The notes under the pieces were generated by a model, which saw only the letters and a list, made by a program, of their open reading frames with translations, was not told the DNA's origin and ran no database searches. Shown here one piece after another: positions 21,518 through 30,500 of a stretch of 38,575 nucleotides of DNA. The translations under genes and the position numbers were made by a program. Origin of the DNA: Phycisphaerae bacterium (GTDB lineage Bacteria > Planctomycetota > Phycisphaerae > Sedimentisphaerales > Anaerobacaceae); the NCBI GenBank assembly GCA_030601745.1, contig JAUWBI010000030.1, positions 1 to 38,575 of the forward strand. The letters run 5' to 3'. Numbering within the stretch: position 1 is the first letter of the stretch; the number at the start of each line of letters is the position of its first letter.

Positions 21518-22996
21518 TTATTCCGTTTCTCTTTTCTGCTTTTTGCCTTTCCGCTTCTTTACCTGTTTCGCGTCAGGGTCGTACCGCGGATTCCTTTCGG
21601 TCGGAACCGGTGCGTTTACTGATTTGCGCCACTTGACAAGCAGCCGGTGCAGCTCCTGCGTCTTGGCCGGCATCGTCCTGGCCAGGTCGTTCTTCTCGCC
21701 GATGTCGTCCTTCAGGTTGTATAGTTCGACTTTGCCGTCCTCGAAAAACTCAATCAGTTTCCAATCCCCTTGCCGGACCGCCCCCGCCGGCGTTGTACGC
21801 CACGGCCGTTGCCGCTCATTGTACGGCTCAAGATACGCAGGAAAGTGCCAGAAGATAGCTTTACGTTTGAGACTGTTTGCGCCTTTGAGCAGCCCGACAA
21901 TGCTCTCGCCGTTGAGAACCTGGCCCGATGGCTTCGGTGCGCCCGTCATCTCCAGGATTGTCGGATAGAAATCGATGCCGATTACAGGCACATTACAGAC
22001 GCTGCCGGGCTTTGTCTTACCCGGCCGGCCCAGCCCCTCCGAGGGGCGGGGCCAGCGCACTATCATCGGCACGCGTATCCCGCCCTCATAGAGCATCCCC
22101 TTCGAGCCCCGCAGCGGCGCCATCGAAGTCGCATTACCATATCCGCCGTTATCGGAGAAAAAGAATACAACGGTGTTCTCCGTCAGCCCCAGCTCATCAA
22201 GCTTGTCACAGACCGTGCCCACACTCTGGTCCATGCTCTCAATCATCGCAGCGTACGTCGGATTGTTATGAACGTCATCACCCTTTTTCTTCTTATACTT
22301 TTCAATCAATTCCTTCTTCGCCTGTATCGGCGTATGCACCGCATGATGCGACAGGTACAGGAAAAAAGGCCTGTTCTTGTTGTCCTCGATAAACTTAACC
22401 GCCTCATCGGTCAGGCGGTCGGTCAGGTACTCACCTTCTTTATTGAAATATGCCCCGCGGTCTTTGCGGTACACCACGTCAAATCCCCGGTCTGCCGGCC
22501 GGAACGGCTCCTTATTGCCCAGATGCCACTTGCCTATACAAGCAGAGGTGTACCCACCCGCCTTCAAGGCCTCCGGAATCGTTACAAACTTCGTATCGAG
22601 ATTCGTCTTGTTCGCTATCGGAATCAGCTTTCGCAAACGCGCTTTGCCGCGCCCGGGACTGCCGACCGTATAGACTCCGTGTCGCGGCGTGTACTCACCC
22701 GACATCAGGCACGCCCGACTCGGAGCGCAGTTCGGCGCGTTGGCATAAGCGCTGGTAAAGACCGTCCCTTCGCCGGCAAGCTTATCAATGTTCGGCGTCT
22801 CATAGTACTTGCTGCCGTAGCAGCCCAGGTCTCTGAAGCCGAGGTCATCGATAAAAATGAGCACAATATTGGGCGGCCTCTTTGCTGCCCGCCTTTTGCC
22901 TGCACTAACACAACTCGGTAATATCAATAGCGTCCCCCCCGAAGCCGCGGCAAAACCCATCCGCTTAAGGAATTCTCTTCTCGTCTGTTTGCCCAT
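21518..22996 (-). CDS. Tat-exported lipoprotein sulfatase, first in operon
   Basis: I start at the ATG at 22996 (AAGG upstream), giving 492 residues; the frame is open 33 codons further without support. The N-terminus MGKQTRREFLKRMGFAAASG is a Tat signal, and LPSC (to C29) could be a lipobox. The formylglycine site is NCAPSRACLMSGEYTPRHGV (C90), with metal motifs IFIDDLGFRDLG and FFFSDNGGYG. Type I sulfatases of this form desulfate uronic acid or hexosamine units. The tail is very basic (KQVKKRKGKKQKRE). An in-frame palindromic insertion encodes PRPSEGLGR between VRW and PGKTKPG, at the same codon as in sulfatase 2. Transcription appears to run on through sulfatases 2 and 1 to the lipoprotein. 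Confidence 0.92.
   Translation of the reverse strand: MGKQTRREFLKRMGFAAASGGTLLILPSCVSAGKRRAAKRPPNIVLIFIDDLGFRDLGCYGSKYYETPNIDKLAGEGTVFTSAYANAPNCAPSRACLMSGEYTPRHGVYTVGSPGRGKARLRKLIPIANKTNLDTKFVTIPEALKAGGYTSACIGKWHLGNKEPFRPADRGFDVVYRKDRGAYFNKEGEYLTDRLTDEAVKFIEDNKNRPFFLYLSHHAVHTPIQAKKELIEKYKKKKGDDVHNNPTYAAMIESMDQSVGTVCDKLDELGLTENTVVFFFSDNGGYGNATSMAPLRGSKGMLYEGGIRVPMIVRWPRPSEGLGRPGKTKPGSVCNVPVIGIDFYPTILEMTGAPKPSGQVLNGESIVGLLKGANSLKRKAIFWHFPAYLEPYNERQRPWRTTPAGAVRQGDWKLIEFFEDGKVELYNLKDDIGEKNDLARTMPAKTQELHRLLVKWRKSVNAPVPTERNPRYDPDAKQVKKRKGKKQKRETE
22023..22054. mobile_element. GC-rich palindromic mini-element in sulfatase 3
   Basis: A 22-bp palindrome (22028-22049, arms CAGCCCCTC and GAGGGGCGG) lies between GGCCG (22023-22027) and GGCCA (22050-22054), a 5-bp duplication with one mismatch. 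Net gain is 27 bp. Excision restores V-R-W-P-G-K. It occupies the same codon as the copy in sulfatase 2 but differs in sequence from it. Confidence 0.88.
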
Positions 22997-23179
22997 ATAC
23001 CTTACCCTCGTTGACTTCATGCAAAATGTAAGCTCTTTGAAGACATAATCACAAAAAATTTCACCGGGAAAATAGGAATGCGCAATATATGACATCGAAT
23101 TAACTGTGTCAATAATTAAAAGCTTTTTGGTAGGAATAATAGGAAGGTTATACCAACAGCGAGATACGAGATACGAATT

Positions 23180-23881
23180 TTAGTATTCGGCTCCGGCTTT
23201 AACCGGCGTTTTTTTTGCTCGTCCCTGACACCTCTCGCAATCGCATATCCCAACGTGCTTTAGATGTGACGTCCCGGCAATCCTCCTCGTCTCAATCAGC
23301 TTCGCCCCTTTCGCCTCCATCTTACGAAGTGCCAGCTTTGCCTCTCTTTTATTATGCGAGCCCACCGCATCAACTACAACGCTCACCTTCTTACCTCGCT
23401 GCAGCAGTCCCAGTGCCGTCGCCTGAACAGCACCTTCACAACTGGCACCGACCAGAACAAACTCACTGGCCCGCACTTCGGTCAGCAGTCTGTCAATCCG
23501 GGGCTCATCAAACGGGTCAACGCAGCGCTTGTGAAGGATAATCTGCCTGTACCGCCGAACTATATCTCTCGGCAAATCGGTGCTGCCATCTGCCGCAAAG
23601 CTCGTACGATTACTAAGCAGAGTGTACCGTATCTTTTTTTGCCCGACCGTCCCGTCAATGCAGTAGTTGGCTGCGCCGCCGTTATTCTCGGGGTAAACCT
23701 CGCACATCGAGATTATCGGGATATTTCTATATCTCGCCCACGCTATCATCCTGCGAATATGTGCCAGGACCCTCCTGTGGTTCCTTATACACGCCTTGCC
23801 CCCCGCCAGCAGAAAGTCTCTTTGCGTATTGATATCTATTAGTATCTGCCTGCGCCGTGCTCTAAACAATTGCAGAATCAT
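23180..23881 (-). CDS. Isochorismatase-family cysteine hydrolase
   Basis: This 233-residue protein has the isochorismatase-like fold. The catalytic triad is visible as D16 in LIDINTQRDFL, K118 in ILHKRCVDPFDE and C148 in VGASCEGAVQATALGLLQRG. The family includes nicotinamidases and N-carbamoyl hydrolases; the substrate is not evident. A C-terminal CDCERCQGR could bind a metal and is unusual for the family. AAGGGA lies before the ATG. It is not obviously in an operon, and lies 98 bp upstream of the sulfatase gene's open frame. Confidence 0.85.
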   Translation of the reverse strand: MILQLFRARRRQILIDINTQRDFLLAGGKACIRNHRRVLAHIRRMIAWARYRNIPIISMCEVYPENNGGAANYCIDGTVGQKKIRYTLLSNRTSFAADGSTDLPRDIVRRYRQIILHKRCVDPFDEPRIDRLLTEVRASEFVLVGASCEGAVQATALGLLQRGKKVSVVVDAVGSHNKREAKLALRKMEAKGAKLIETRRIAGTSHLKHVGICDCERCQGRAKKTPVKAGAEY

Positions 23882-24174
23882 TTTTCAGATTCCCTTCGGT
23901 CCTCATTTTCCAAAAATCGGAAAGTGAAGCTCCTTCTTATGCCTTCACGCTTCGGCTCTAATCCTGCGATTCCGGCAATTCCATTATACGTTCGCTGAAT
24001 CGCATTTGTTATCGGGTTATCCCTGATTTAAGGGAGAAAAATACCTGATACCAACGCTCTCAGAACAATGCTCCGATAATAAATAACGCCGGCCAAAAAG
24101 CCGTTTCACAGCATCTTATCGAATATTCTCTGTATTCACTTTAATCGCAATAAAGCCAAAAAGCAACCTCAATC
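23882..24174. other. Intergenic region between divergent genes
   Basis: The region lies between the minus-strand hydrolase and plus-strand trmB and holds no gene I can support. The trmB promoter lies at its right edge. Confidence 0.5.
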
Positions 24175-24203
24175 TTCACCTCAACGACTGTTTTTGGTAT
24201 AAT
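24175..24203 (+). promoter_or_regulatory. Sigma-70-type promoter for trmB
   Basis: TTCACC (-35, 24175-24180), a 17-bp spacer, and a perfect TATAAT (-10, 24198-24203). The start site would lie about 50 nt before the trmB ATG. That leader shows no Shine-Dalgarno. Confidence 0.7.
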
Positions 24204-24260
24204 ACACCGCCGAAACTTTGCTATCTTCTCTGTCTTGTGTATTTTAAACTGGTTTAACTT

Positions 24261-24893
24261 ATGGCTCGGACCTTAAAAGACTATCTTTCGGTCTCACTAA
24301 AACCCGAAGATTTGGACGGCAAAATCGATTTTGCCCGGATTTTCGGACGTTCCGGCCCCGTCCACATCGAAATCGGCACCGGAAAAGCCACTTTCCTGCT
24401 GAACGAGGCTATTGCACATCCCAACGTCAATTTCCTCGGCATTGAACGCGCCCGCAAATACTACCGCTGCGCCGTCGACCGCATCGGCCGATGGGACCTG
24501 ACAAACGTGCGGATAATTCGCACCGATGCCACCGCCTTTTTAGCCGATTTCGTTCCGGACAGCTCGATAGACTGTTTCCACATCTATTTCCCTGACCCCT
24601 GGCCCAAACGACGTCATCACAAAAGGCGCTTCTTCTGCCCCGACAATCTCGAACAGCTCCTCCGCTGCTTAAAGACCGGCGGCGACTTAAGAATCGCCAC
24701 CGACCACGCCGATTATTTTGAACAAATAAAGAAACTTGTACGGGCAGGCCCCCATATCTGCCCTTCACTTGAAGAAATTGAATTCCTCCCCGCCGCAGGC
24801 GCCGACACCGGCGAATACACCGGCACAAACTACGAACGAAAATACCTCAAAAAACATATACCAATCTATACCCTCGCCGTGCGCAAAATGTAA
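24261..24893 (+). CDS. trmB: tRNA (guanine-N7-)-methyltransferase
   Basis: TrmB makes m7G46 in the tRNA variable loop using S-adenosylmethionine. The 210 residues include the SAM-binding motif HIEIGTGKATF (residues 35-45), FLGIERARKYY, and the signature FHIYFPDPWPKRRHHKRRF (106-124). TGTNYERKYL near the C-terminus is the conserved closing motif. Length is normal. It is monocistronic on the plus strand, with its own promoter, among minus-strand genes. Confidence 0.95.
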   Translation: MARTLKDYLSVSLKPEDLDGKIDFARIFGRSGPVHIEIGTGKATFLLNEAIAHPNVNFLGIERARKYYRCAVDRIGRWDLTNVRIIRTDATAFLADFVPDSSIDCFHIYFPDPWPKRRHHKRRFFCPDNLEQLLRCLKTGGDLRIATDHADYFEQIKKLVRAGPHICPSLEEIEFLPAAGADTGEYTGTNYERKYLKKHIPIYTLAVRKM

Positions 24894-25168
24894 TTTCCGA
24901 TCAGGCACCCTTTATTTCATAATTCGAAATTCCTTGTTCGAAATTCGATATTCTCCCTGTCATTGTAAACGCAGCGAAGCAACCCCGTTTCGAATTTCGT
25001 ATTTTGGTCACTCGCCGTGCTGCGCCCGTCGCAGCAGGTTCGAATTTGTTTCGGATCCCCGTTTTCACGGGGACGAGTTTACCCCTGCGAAAGCAGGGGT
25101 GCTTCGAATTTCGAATTTTCTTCAAGATACACTTCACGAGATACGAGCATCCAGCATCGAGCATCGAA
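24894..25168. repeat. Intergenic mosaic of at least four repeat families
   Basis: In order: ATTCGAAATTCCTTGTTCGA words (24920-24954); a CATTGTAAACGCAGCGAAGCA form of the dispersed CATTGCGAG repeat (24960-24985); a CCCCGTTTTCACGGGG hairpin next to a CCCCTGCGAAAGCAGGGG hairpin (25059-25102); and CTTCACGAGATACGAGCATC words (25131-25150) of the kind inserted in argJ. The ends abut, as if elements keep inserting next to or into each other. Confidence 0.65.
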
Positions 25169-27400
25169 TTAACGGCTTTCCAACCGCTTCAGTGTCGCTC
25201 GTGTAACTCGCTGCACATAATTATCCTTGTCTTTCAATCCGGCCCTTATCTGGGCCAGAGCCGGCCGGGCCTTTTCACCAATCTTGTTCAGGGCGATAAT
25301 CGCGTACAGCCGCGCCTTGTCTGTTTTGTCTCTCAGTGCTTTAGCCAGCACCGGCAGCGCTTCTTTCTCCTGGCCCCAGTCGCAAAGTGCGTGCGCCGCG
25401 GCGATGCGAACAATCGCCGCCGGGTCCTTCAGTGCTTTTCTAAGCGCCGCTTTTGTCCGTTTTATATCTGAAGAACTTTTACAATTATTGTGCAAACCAA
25501 CCACCGCCCAGTAGCGAACCGAGCCGTACTTGTCATTCAGCGCTTCAATATACCTCGGTATCGCTTTCTTTCCTAATCCATCTAAATCTTTGATTTTTCG
25601 CAGGCGTTTCAGCAGGTCTGTCTTATCGAGTTGCTCCTTCCAGTGTGGTATGGTCTCGGCTTCCGGGGCACGGGTCACAGAATCGCCGAGTTTGAACTTG
25701 ACTTCGTTGCTGTCCTTAAAGCCGATCCGACAGGCCTTGGCGTGAAGAACTTGGTCGAGCTTGAGCAGCATCGGTTCTGCGTATAGTTTCCACCCGGTCT
25801 TGCTTCTTCCGCTAATCCTGTAAGTAATAGAGGCACCCGGCGTCGGGCAAGCGATGGCGACAGCAGGCCCCCCTATAAACGGAGTAAACTGCGGTTCTGC
25901 CGTCTTTTGCCACTGGCCGCCAGGCCGCTTCATCTCATCAAACTCCGGCTCCGGAATCAGCCCAATATCGTCGGTCTCTTTGACCCATTTAGCGTGCACC
26001 TTGCGCATCCGCTCCAGCACGCCCCTGTACCTCGGCTCATCTGCCAGGTTCCTGACCTCGTGCGGGTCGTTGAGCGTGTCGTACAATTCTTCGACCGGCT
26101 TTGTTTCCTCAAAATACTGCATCTGCGGTCCCTTGAGTTTGCCCTCAGCATTGAGCCGCCGCATCTCCTGCATCGTCGGCATCCGGTTCATATACTCGAT
26201 GTTCTGACCGCGCGTAACATACGGCATATAGTTGCGAATATATTTATAACGCTTATCTCGCACCGCACGAATAAGGTCGTATGCCTCATCCATACGGTCG
26301 CGCGCAGCGAAGATATACTCACGCGCCTTGGCCTTCTGACTACCGATGAACGCCTTGCCTTGTATATGCTTTGGTATCTTCACGCCGGCCAGTGACAGCA
26401 TTGTCGGCGCAAAATCAATAAATGCTATCAAATCATCGTTGACCGTCCCCGGTTTGACCGCATCGGGTTCCTTAGGCATCGCAAGTTTTCGCAATTTCTC
26501 CGGCACCCGAATGACCAGCGGAATGTGAATACCCGAATCATAAATCCATCGTTTGCCCCGCGGCAGCCCGCGACCATGGTCTCCCCAGAACCACACAATC
26601 GTATTATCAGCCAGGCCGTCATCCTCCAACTGTTGAAGGATTTTTCCTGCCTGCTCATCCATTTTTGTTACGTTGTCGTAGTACCTCGCCAAATTCTTAC
26701 GGACAACGGGTGTGTCGGGATAATACGGCGGTACGACCGCCTTGGCCGGGTCGTGGACAAGTTTCTCACCTTTCTTAGGCCAGTTTCGGCTCTCGTGCGA
26801 CACCCCCAGGTTGATGACTGCGAAGAACGGCTGGCCTTTTGCACGATTTCGCCAATGCGCCTTGCGGCTGCTCTGGTCCCACGCCGTCATCGGCGGGGCA
26901 AACTGGTAATCGGTCTTGGCGTTGTTCGTGCAGTAATACCCTGCCGCCCGCAGGTACTCACTGAAGCACTTTACGTATGCCGGCGGCACGCCCTTGCACC
27001 GCATATGGTGTGTGCCTATCGTGGTCGGGTACATCCCCGTAATGATGCCCGACCGTACCGGCGCGCAGACCCCCGCATGCGCATACACCTTACTGTAACG
27101 CACACCCTGTGCCGCAAGTCTGTCGATATTCGGCGTAACAGCATAACTATCGCCGTAGCAGCCCAGGTCCGGACTGATATCTTCGCAGCTCACCCACAGA
27201 ATATTTGGCCGCTGCATTTTTGGAATGATGGTAACCCAATTTTGCGAGCTTTTTGCCAAAGGCGAAGCTTTTTCGCCATCGCAAGAAGTTTCAGATAACA
27301 GCATCGCAGCCGCTGCCCCCGAGCTAATCCGCAGAAACTCTCGCCTGTTCACCCAGCCCCTCGGAGGGGTGGGGTTCATATTATTTTTTGAACTTATCAT
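25169..27400 (-). CDS. Tat-exported sulfatase fused to a chitobiase-C-like domain and HEAT repeats
   Basis: I start at the ATG at 27400, which has GGAGGTG 7 nt upstream, giving 743 residues. The Tat motif is NRREFLRISSG. A lipobox-like SETSC ends the signal. The type I sulfatase domain has the active site VCAPVRSGIITG (C112; V replaces the usual S but C-x-P-x-R is kept) and metal motifs VSCEDISPD and WFWGDHGRGLP. After it, residues about 530-590 resemble the chitobiase/hexosaminidase C-terminal fold (ACPTPGASITYRISG). Residues about 620-740 are HEAT-like repeats (KDPAAIVRIAAAHALCDWG; DKARLYAIIALNKIG). An element inserted in the Tat n-region adds nine codons (MNPTPPRGW area). It stands apart from the three-sulfatase operon. 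Confidence 0.9.
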   Translation of the reverse strand: MISSKNNMNPTPPRGWVNRREFLRISSGAAAAMLLSETSCDGEKASPLAKSSQNWVTIIPKMQRPNILWVSCEDISPDLGCYGDSYAVTPNIDRLAAQGVRYSKVYAHAGVCAPVRSGIITGMYPTTIGTHHMRCKGVPPAYVKCFSEYLRAAGYYCTNNAKTDYQFAPPMTAWDQSSRKAHWRNRAKGQPFFAVINLGVSHESRNWPKKGEKLVHDPAKAVVPPYYPDTPVVRKNLARYYDNVTKMDEQAGKILQQLEDDGLADNTIVWFWGDHGRGLPRGKRWIYDSGIHIPLVIRVPEKLRKLAMPKEPDAVKPGTVNDDLIAFIDFAPTMLSLAGVKIPKHIQGKAFIGSQKAKAREYIFAARDRMDEAYDLIRAVRDKRYKYIRNYMPYVTRGQNIEYMNRMPTMQEMRRLNAEGKLKGPQMQYFEETKPVEELYDTLNDPHEVRNLADEPRYRGVLERMRKVHAKWVKETDDIGLIPEPEFDEMKRPGGQWQKTAEPQFTPFIGGPAVAIACPTPGASITYRISGRSKTGWKLYAEPMLLKLDQVLHAKACRIGFKDSNEVKFKLGDSVTRAPEAETIPHWKEQLDKTDLLKRLRKIKDLDGLGKKAIPRYIEALNDKYGSVRYWAVVGLHNNCKSSSDIKRTKAALRKALKDPAAIVRIAAAHALCDWGQEKEALPVLAKALRDKTDKARLYAIIALNKIGEKARPALAQIRAGLKDKDNYVQRVTRATLKRLESR
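27347..27378. mobile_element. GC-rich palindromic mini-element in a Tat signal peptide
   Basis: A 22-bp palindrome (27352-27373, arms CAGCCCCTC and GAGGGGTGGG) is flanked by perfect 5-bp duplications GTTCA (27347-27351 and 27374-27378). Net gain is 27 bp in frame, placed between the start codon and the RREFLR motif of sulfatase 4. Confidence 0.92.
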
Positions 27401-27511
27401 AAACGCCACCTCCATATTTTAAGGGTTCCCATTTAGCAATCTTTTTACCCCTGCTTTCGTAAGGGTCAAACTCGTCCCCGCGCAAGTGGGGACAAGGTAA
27501 GATTTCTAACG

Positions 27512-30500
27512 CTAACGCGGTGTGCCGAGAATTTGCAGAGAATCTTCGATGACCGGCAAGGTCTTGGTTTCCACCTGCGGGTCGTAAAAATTGCCCGTTA
27601 CCTCCATTCGCACAACAGCGCCGCCGAGGCCTTCAGCCAGAGATTGCAAAACCGAAGGCTCCGCCGTGGCAAGCCGACGGCCACGCGCAAAAAGAATCAA
27701 ATCGACATCCTGGCTCTGCAGGTCCATCCATCCCGAGCCGGTAAAGGCCAGGTCTTCGCCCGCTAAATCAACCTGCTTAAGAAACAGTTTGTTATTCTTA
27801 ATATATGAATCAACAAGCATCCGGTCAAAAGCAAACTGTTCCGACTCTGTTAGTTTTAATTGCAGCAGCTTCACCAGAGGCGAGAGTCTCCCAACCTGAA
27901 TATCGCTTATCGCCAGTCTGCATCTGCCGATACGTGGCAAACTTTCACCAACCGTCGCCCTGACGCTCAATGAGCCGCTCATTCTACCACTGGTATAGCC
28001 CTTGAATTTTGAATTTTCAATCTCGAATTCTGAATTCTGAATTGTGTCCGGGAGAAATTGTTTTAAGTCAATATTGTCAAAACCTATTTGCAGCATATAC
28101 TCCAAATCCGCCTCGCCCCGCCCCTGCGGCAGGGGACGGGGCTCGCCCGGCTTTCTCAATTCCAATTTACCTGCCAGTCTGCCGCCGTAGCAATCGGCAA
28201 TTAAATTTTTAGCCACCCAGCTCTCCAGGTCGAGGTCATAATAGATGTCTGCTCTCAGCCCGGTTAAAGATTTGCCCTTAATCTTGAGACTCTCTGCCGT
28301 AAGGGTAATGTCACCGGCCGAAGGTTGAAACCAGCCGCCGCTGAAACCATTATCAGCTAAAGCTATTTCACCGTTTAGCTTTACGGTCGGGGCATCTGCT
28401 ATTTCCCGGTCTTCCGCGGCGGTTGCAGTAATATCTTCCAGCGTGATGCTGTCCGTTGTTATTATTAACCTGCCGGTGAGGTCTTTTAGAGGATAGGGAA
28501 ACGGCTCAAAATTAACACTGTTACCCAGACAGTCCACTATTAGCTTATAATCAGGACAATCGTCCCTCCCGCCTCTATTCAAATTGGCGCTGAAATTTAT
28601 CTTGCCCTCTGGCTGCAATCCGGAGACGATTTTTTTCAGTGACGTCGGCAGCAGACCAATCAAATCATCATTTAACTCCACCTGCTCAGCCCCCAGCGAC
28701 AAACAATAGCCGGGCTTTTTAGCTTCCTCTCCCGGCCAGATTCGACCGGTAAGTGAAACCAAACTCTTACCGTACCGACCGGTCAAATCTTCAATACGTA
28801 TCAAATCAGGCGTAAAAACTGCCTTTCCCGATATATCAGAGATAGCCAGAGGCGATTGATTCACCTTCGCCGACCCCGCTTTGATTTTCGAATTTTCGAA
28901 AACAGGAACCGTCAAGGAAGTTTTTTTGAAAGAGACGTCGGCGATGAAACTCGGCGGACCGTGATTTCGCTCCGGCGTAAAAATCCTCACCTCGGCATCG
29001 GCCAGACCGGTTACATCAAAATCGCTGTATAAACGCTTTTGCTCAGCCGGCAACGCCGCAGCCAGTGTCGAATCCAGCGGAATATTGTTTGCCTTGATTG
29101 AGATATCATATATCGGCCGGTCGCTATTGCGCTCTGTTACTTTGCCGCTAAAGGTTATTTTGCGCTCGTTCAATTGCGAAACTAAGTCCGAAACAACTAT
29201 ACTCTCGTCATCGAAAAAGAGCTCGCCTGTAAGATTTTTCAAGGGATAAGGAAAACGGCGGTATGCAACTTCAACGTCAAGCAGTTTGACCGCCAGGATG
29301 CGCCCTTTGTCCGTTTCTGACTGCCGATAGAGACAGTAGTTTATCGCCGCAGCGCCTCTCGGAGAAAAAGCCGACCAGAATTCCTTCTGTTCGGTGCTTA
29401 ACGCATTATACAGGTCATTATCCAGAGCCATATTGTCACTTGTAATCTGGATTTGGTACTGCCAGTTCGGGCCGAAATCTTTAGACCATCCATTCAAAGC
29501 CAAATTGACGTCGTTATGCCAGCCGGTTAGATTCTTCAGTTCAAAACTTCTCTCCGTAAAATCTAACTCCCCAATCAGGTGCTCTATCACGTAGGGAAAT
29601 TTGCGGTCGCAAATCGAAACGTCCTTGCAATAGACTTTGCCCGCTAAGGCACTTTCGCTCAGTCGGTCTAAATTGCCCCATGCTTCGAGGTCAATATCAA
29701 CTTGTCCACGGGGACGGTATTGGCTGAAAAATCTTTGCAAAGCGCTAAATGTGCTCCATCTCTCCAGAAATGCTCGCCTCTCGAAGGCAAATGCATCACC
29801 CCCGATTCCTTCTGTGCCGGCCAAATCTCTTATTTTAAGATTCAGCGAATAACTATTGTCCTGCTTGTAATTCAACTCAGCGGCCAGAACATCTATCGTC
29901 CACAGCTTCTCAAATGCAGGGATATCCGCCGATGAAATACCACCGGCAATTGTAACCCGCCCGGGCCCCGCCCCTCCGAGGCCCGCCCTTCCGAAAGGCT
30001 GGCCGAGGGGCGGGGCGGGCTGCCAGAATCCAACCAGAGTGCTTTCGCCGGGGTCGGCACTTTTATCTGTTGTTATATGGAAGCTGTAACCGTCACGCGT
30101 CTTCTTGGCAGGCCCAAATCCTGCATTAAGCGATACTGCCGCAATCACTTCGGGCTCCCCCTTTGAGACCTTGCTGTATTGCAGCGACCCACTTTCCAGA
30201 AGAACAGCGGGTATCTTTCCCGAGCCGCCCTTGGGGGCCCTGATTGTAAGTGCAGCTACATTCCATCGGCTTGTGTCCGAATCGTATTGGACATTGAAAA
30301 CAAAATCTTTAACACTTATTTTTTTCAGCCGGGGACGCAGCAGCAATAAGCTGCCTATACCAAAGCGCGCATACACCCTCTCGGCTTTGAGTATGGCGTC
30401 ATCGTATTTCTGTTCCTGGTAAGGGCTGATTACAAGCTTCTCAATAACAACCGAGCCGTCAAAATTGAAATTAACCGATTTGGTTTTGATTTTTGTATTG

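Noticed and set aside
21770-22921. 383-codon plus-strand frame opposite sulfatase 3
   Set aside because: Antisense to a clear sulfatase; composition is Arg/Pro/His-rich as in shadow frames.
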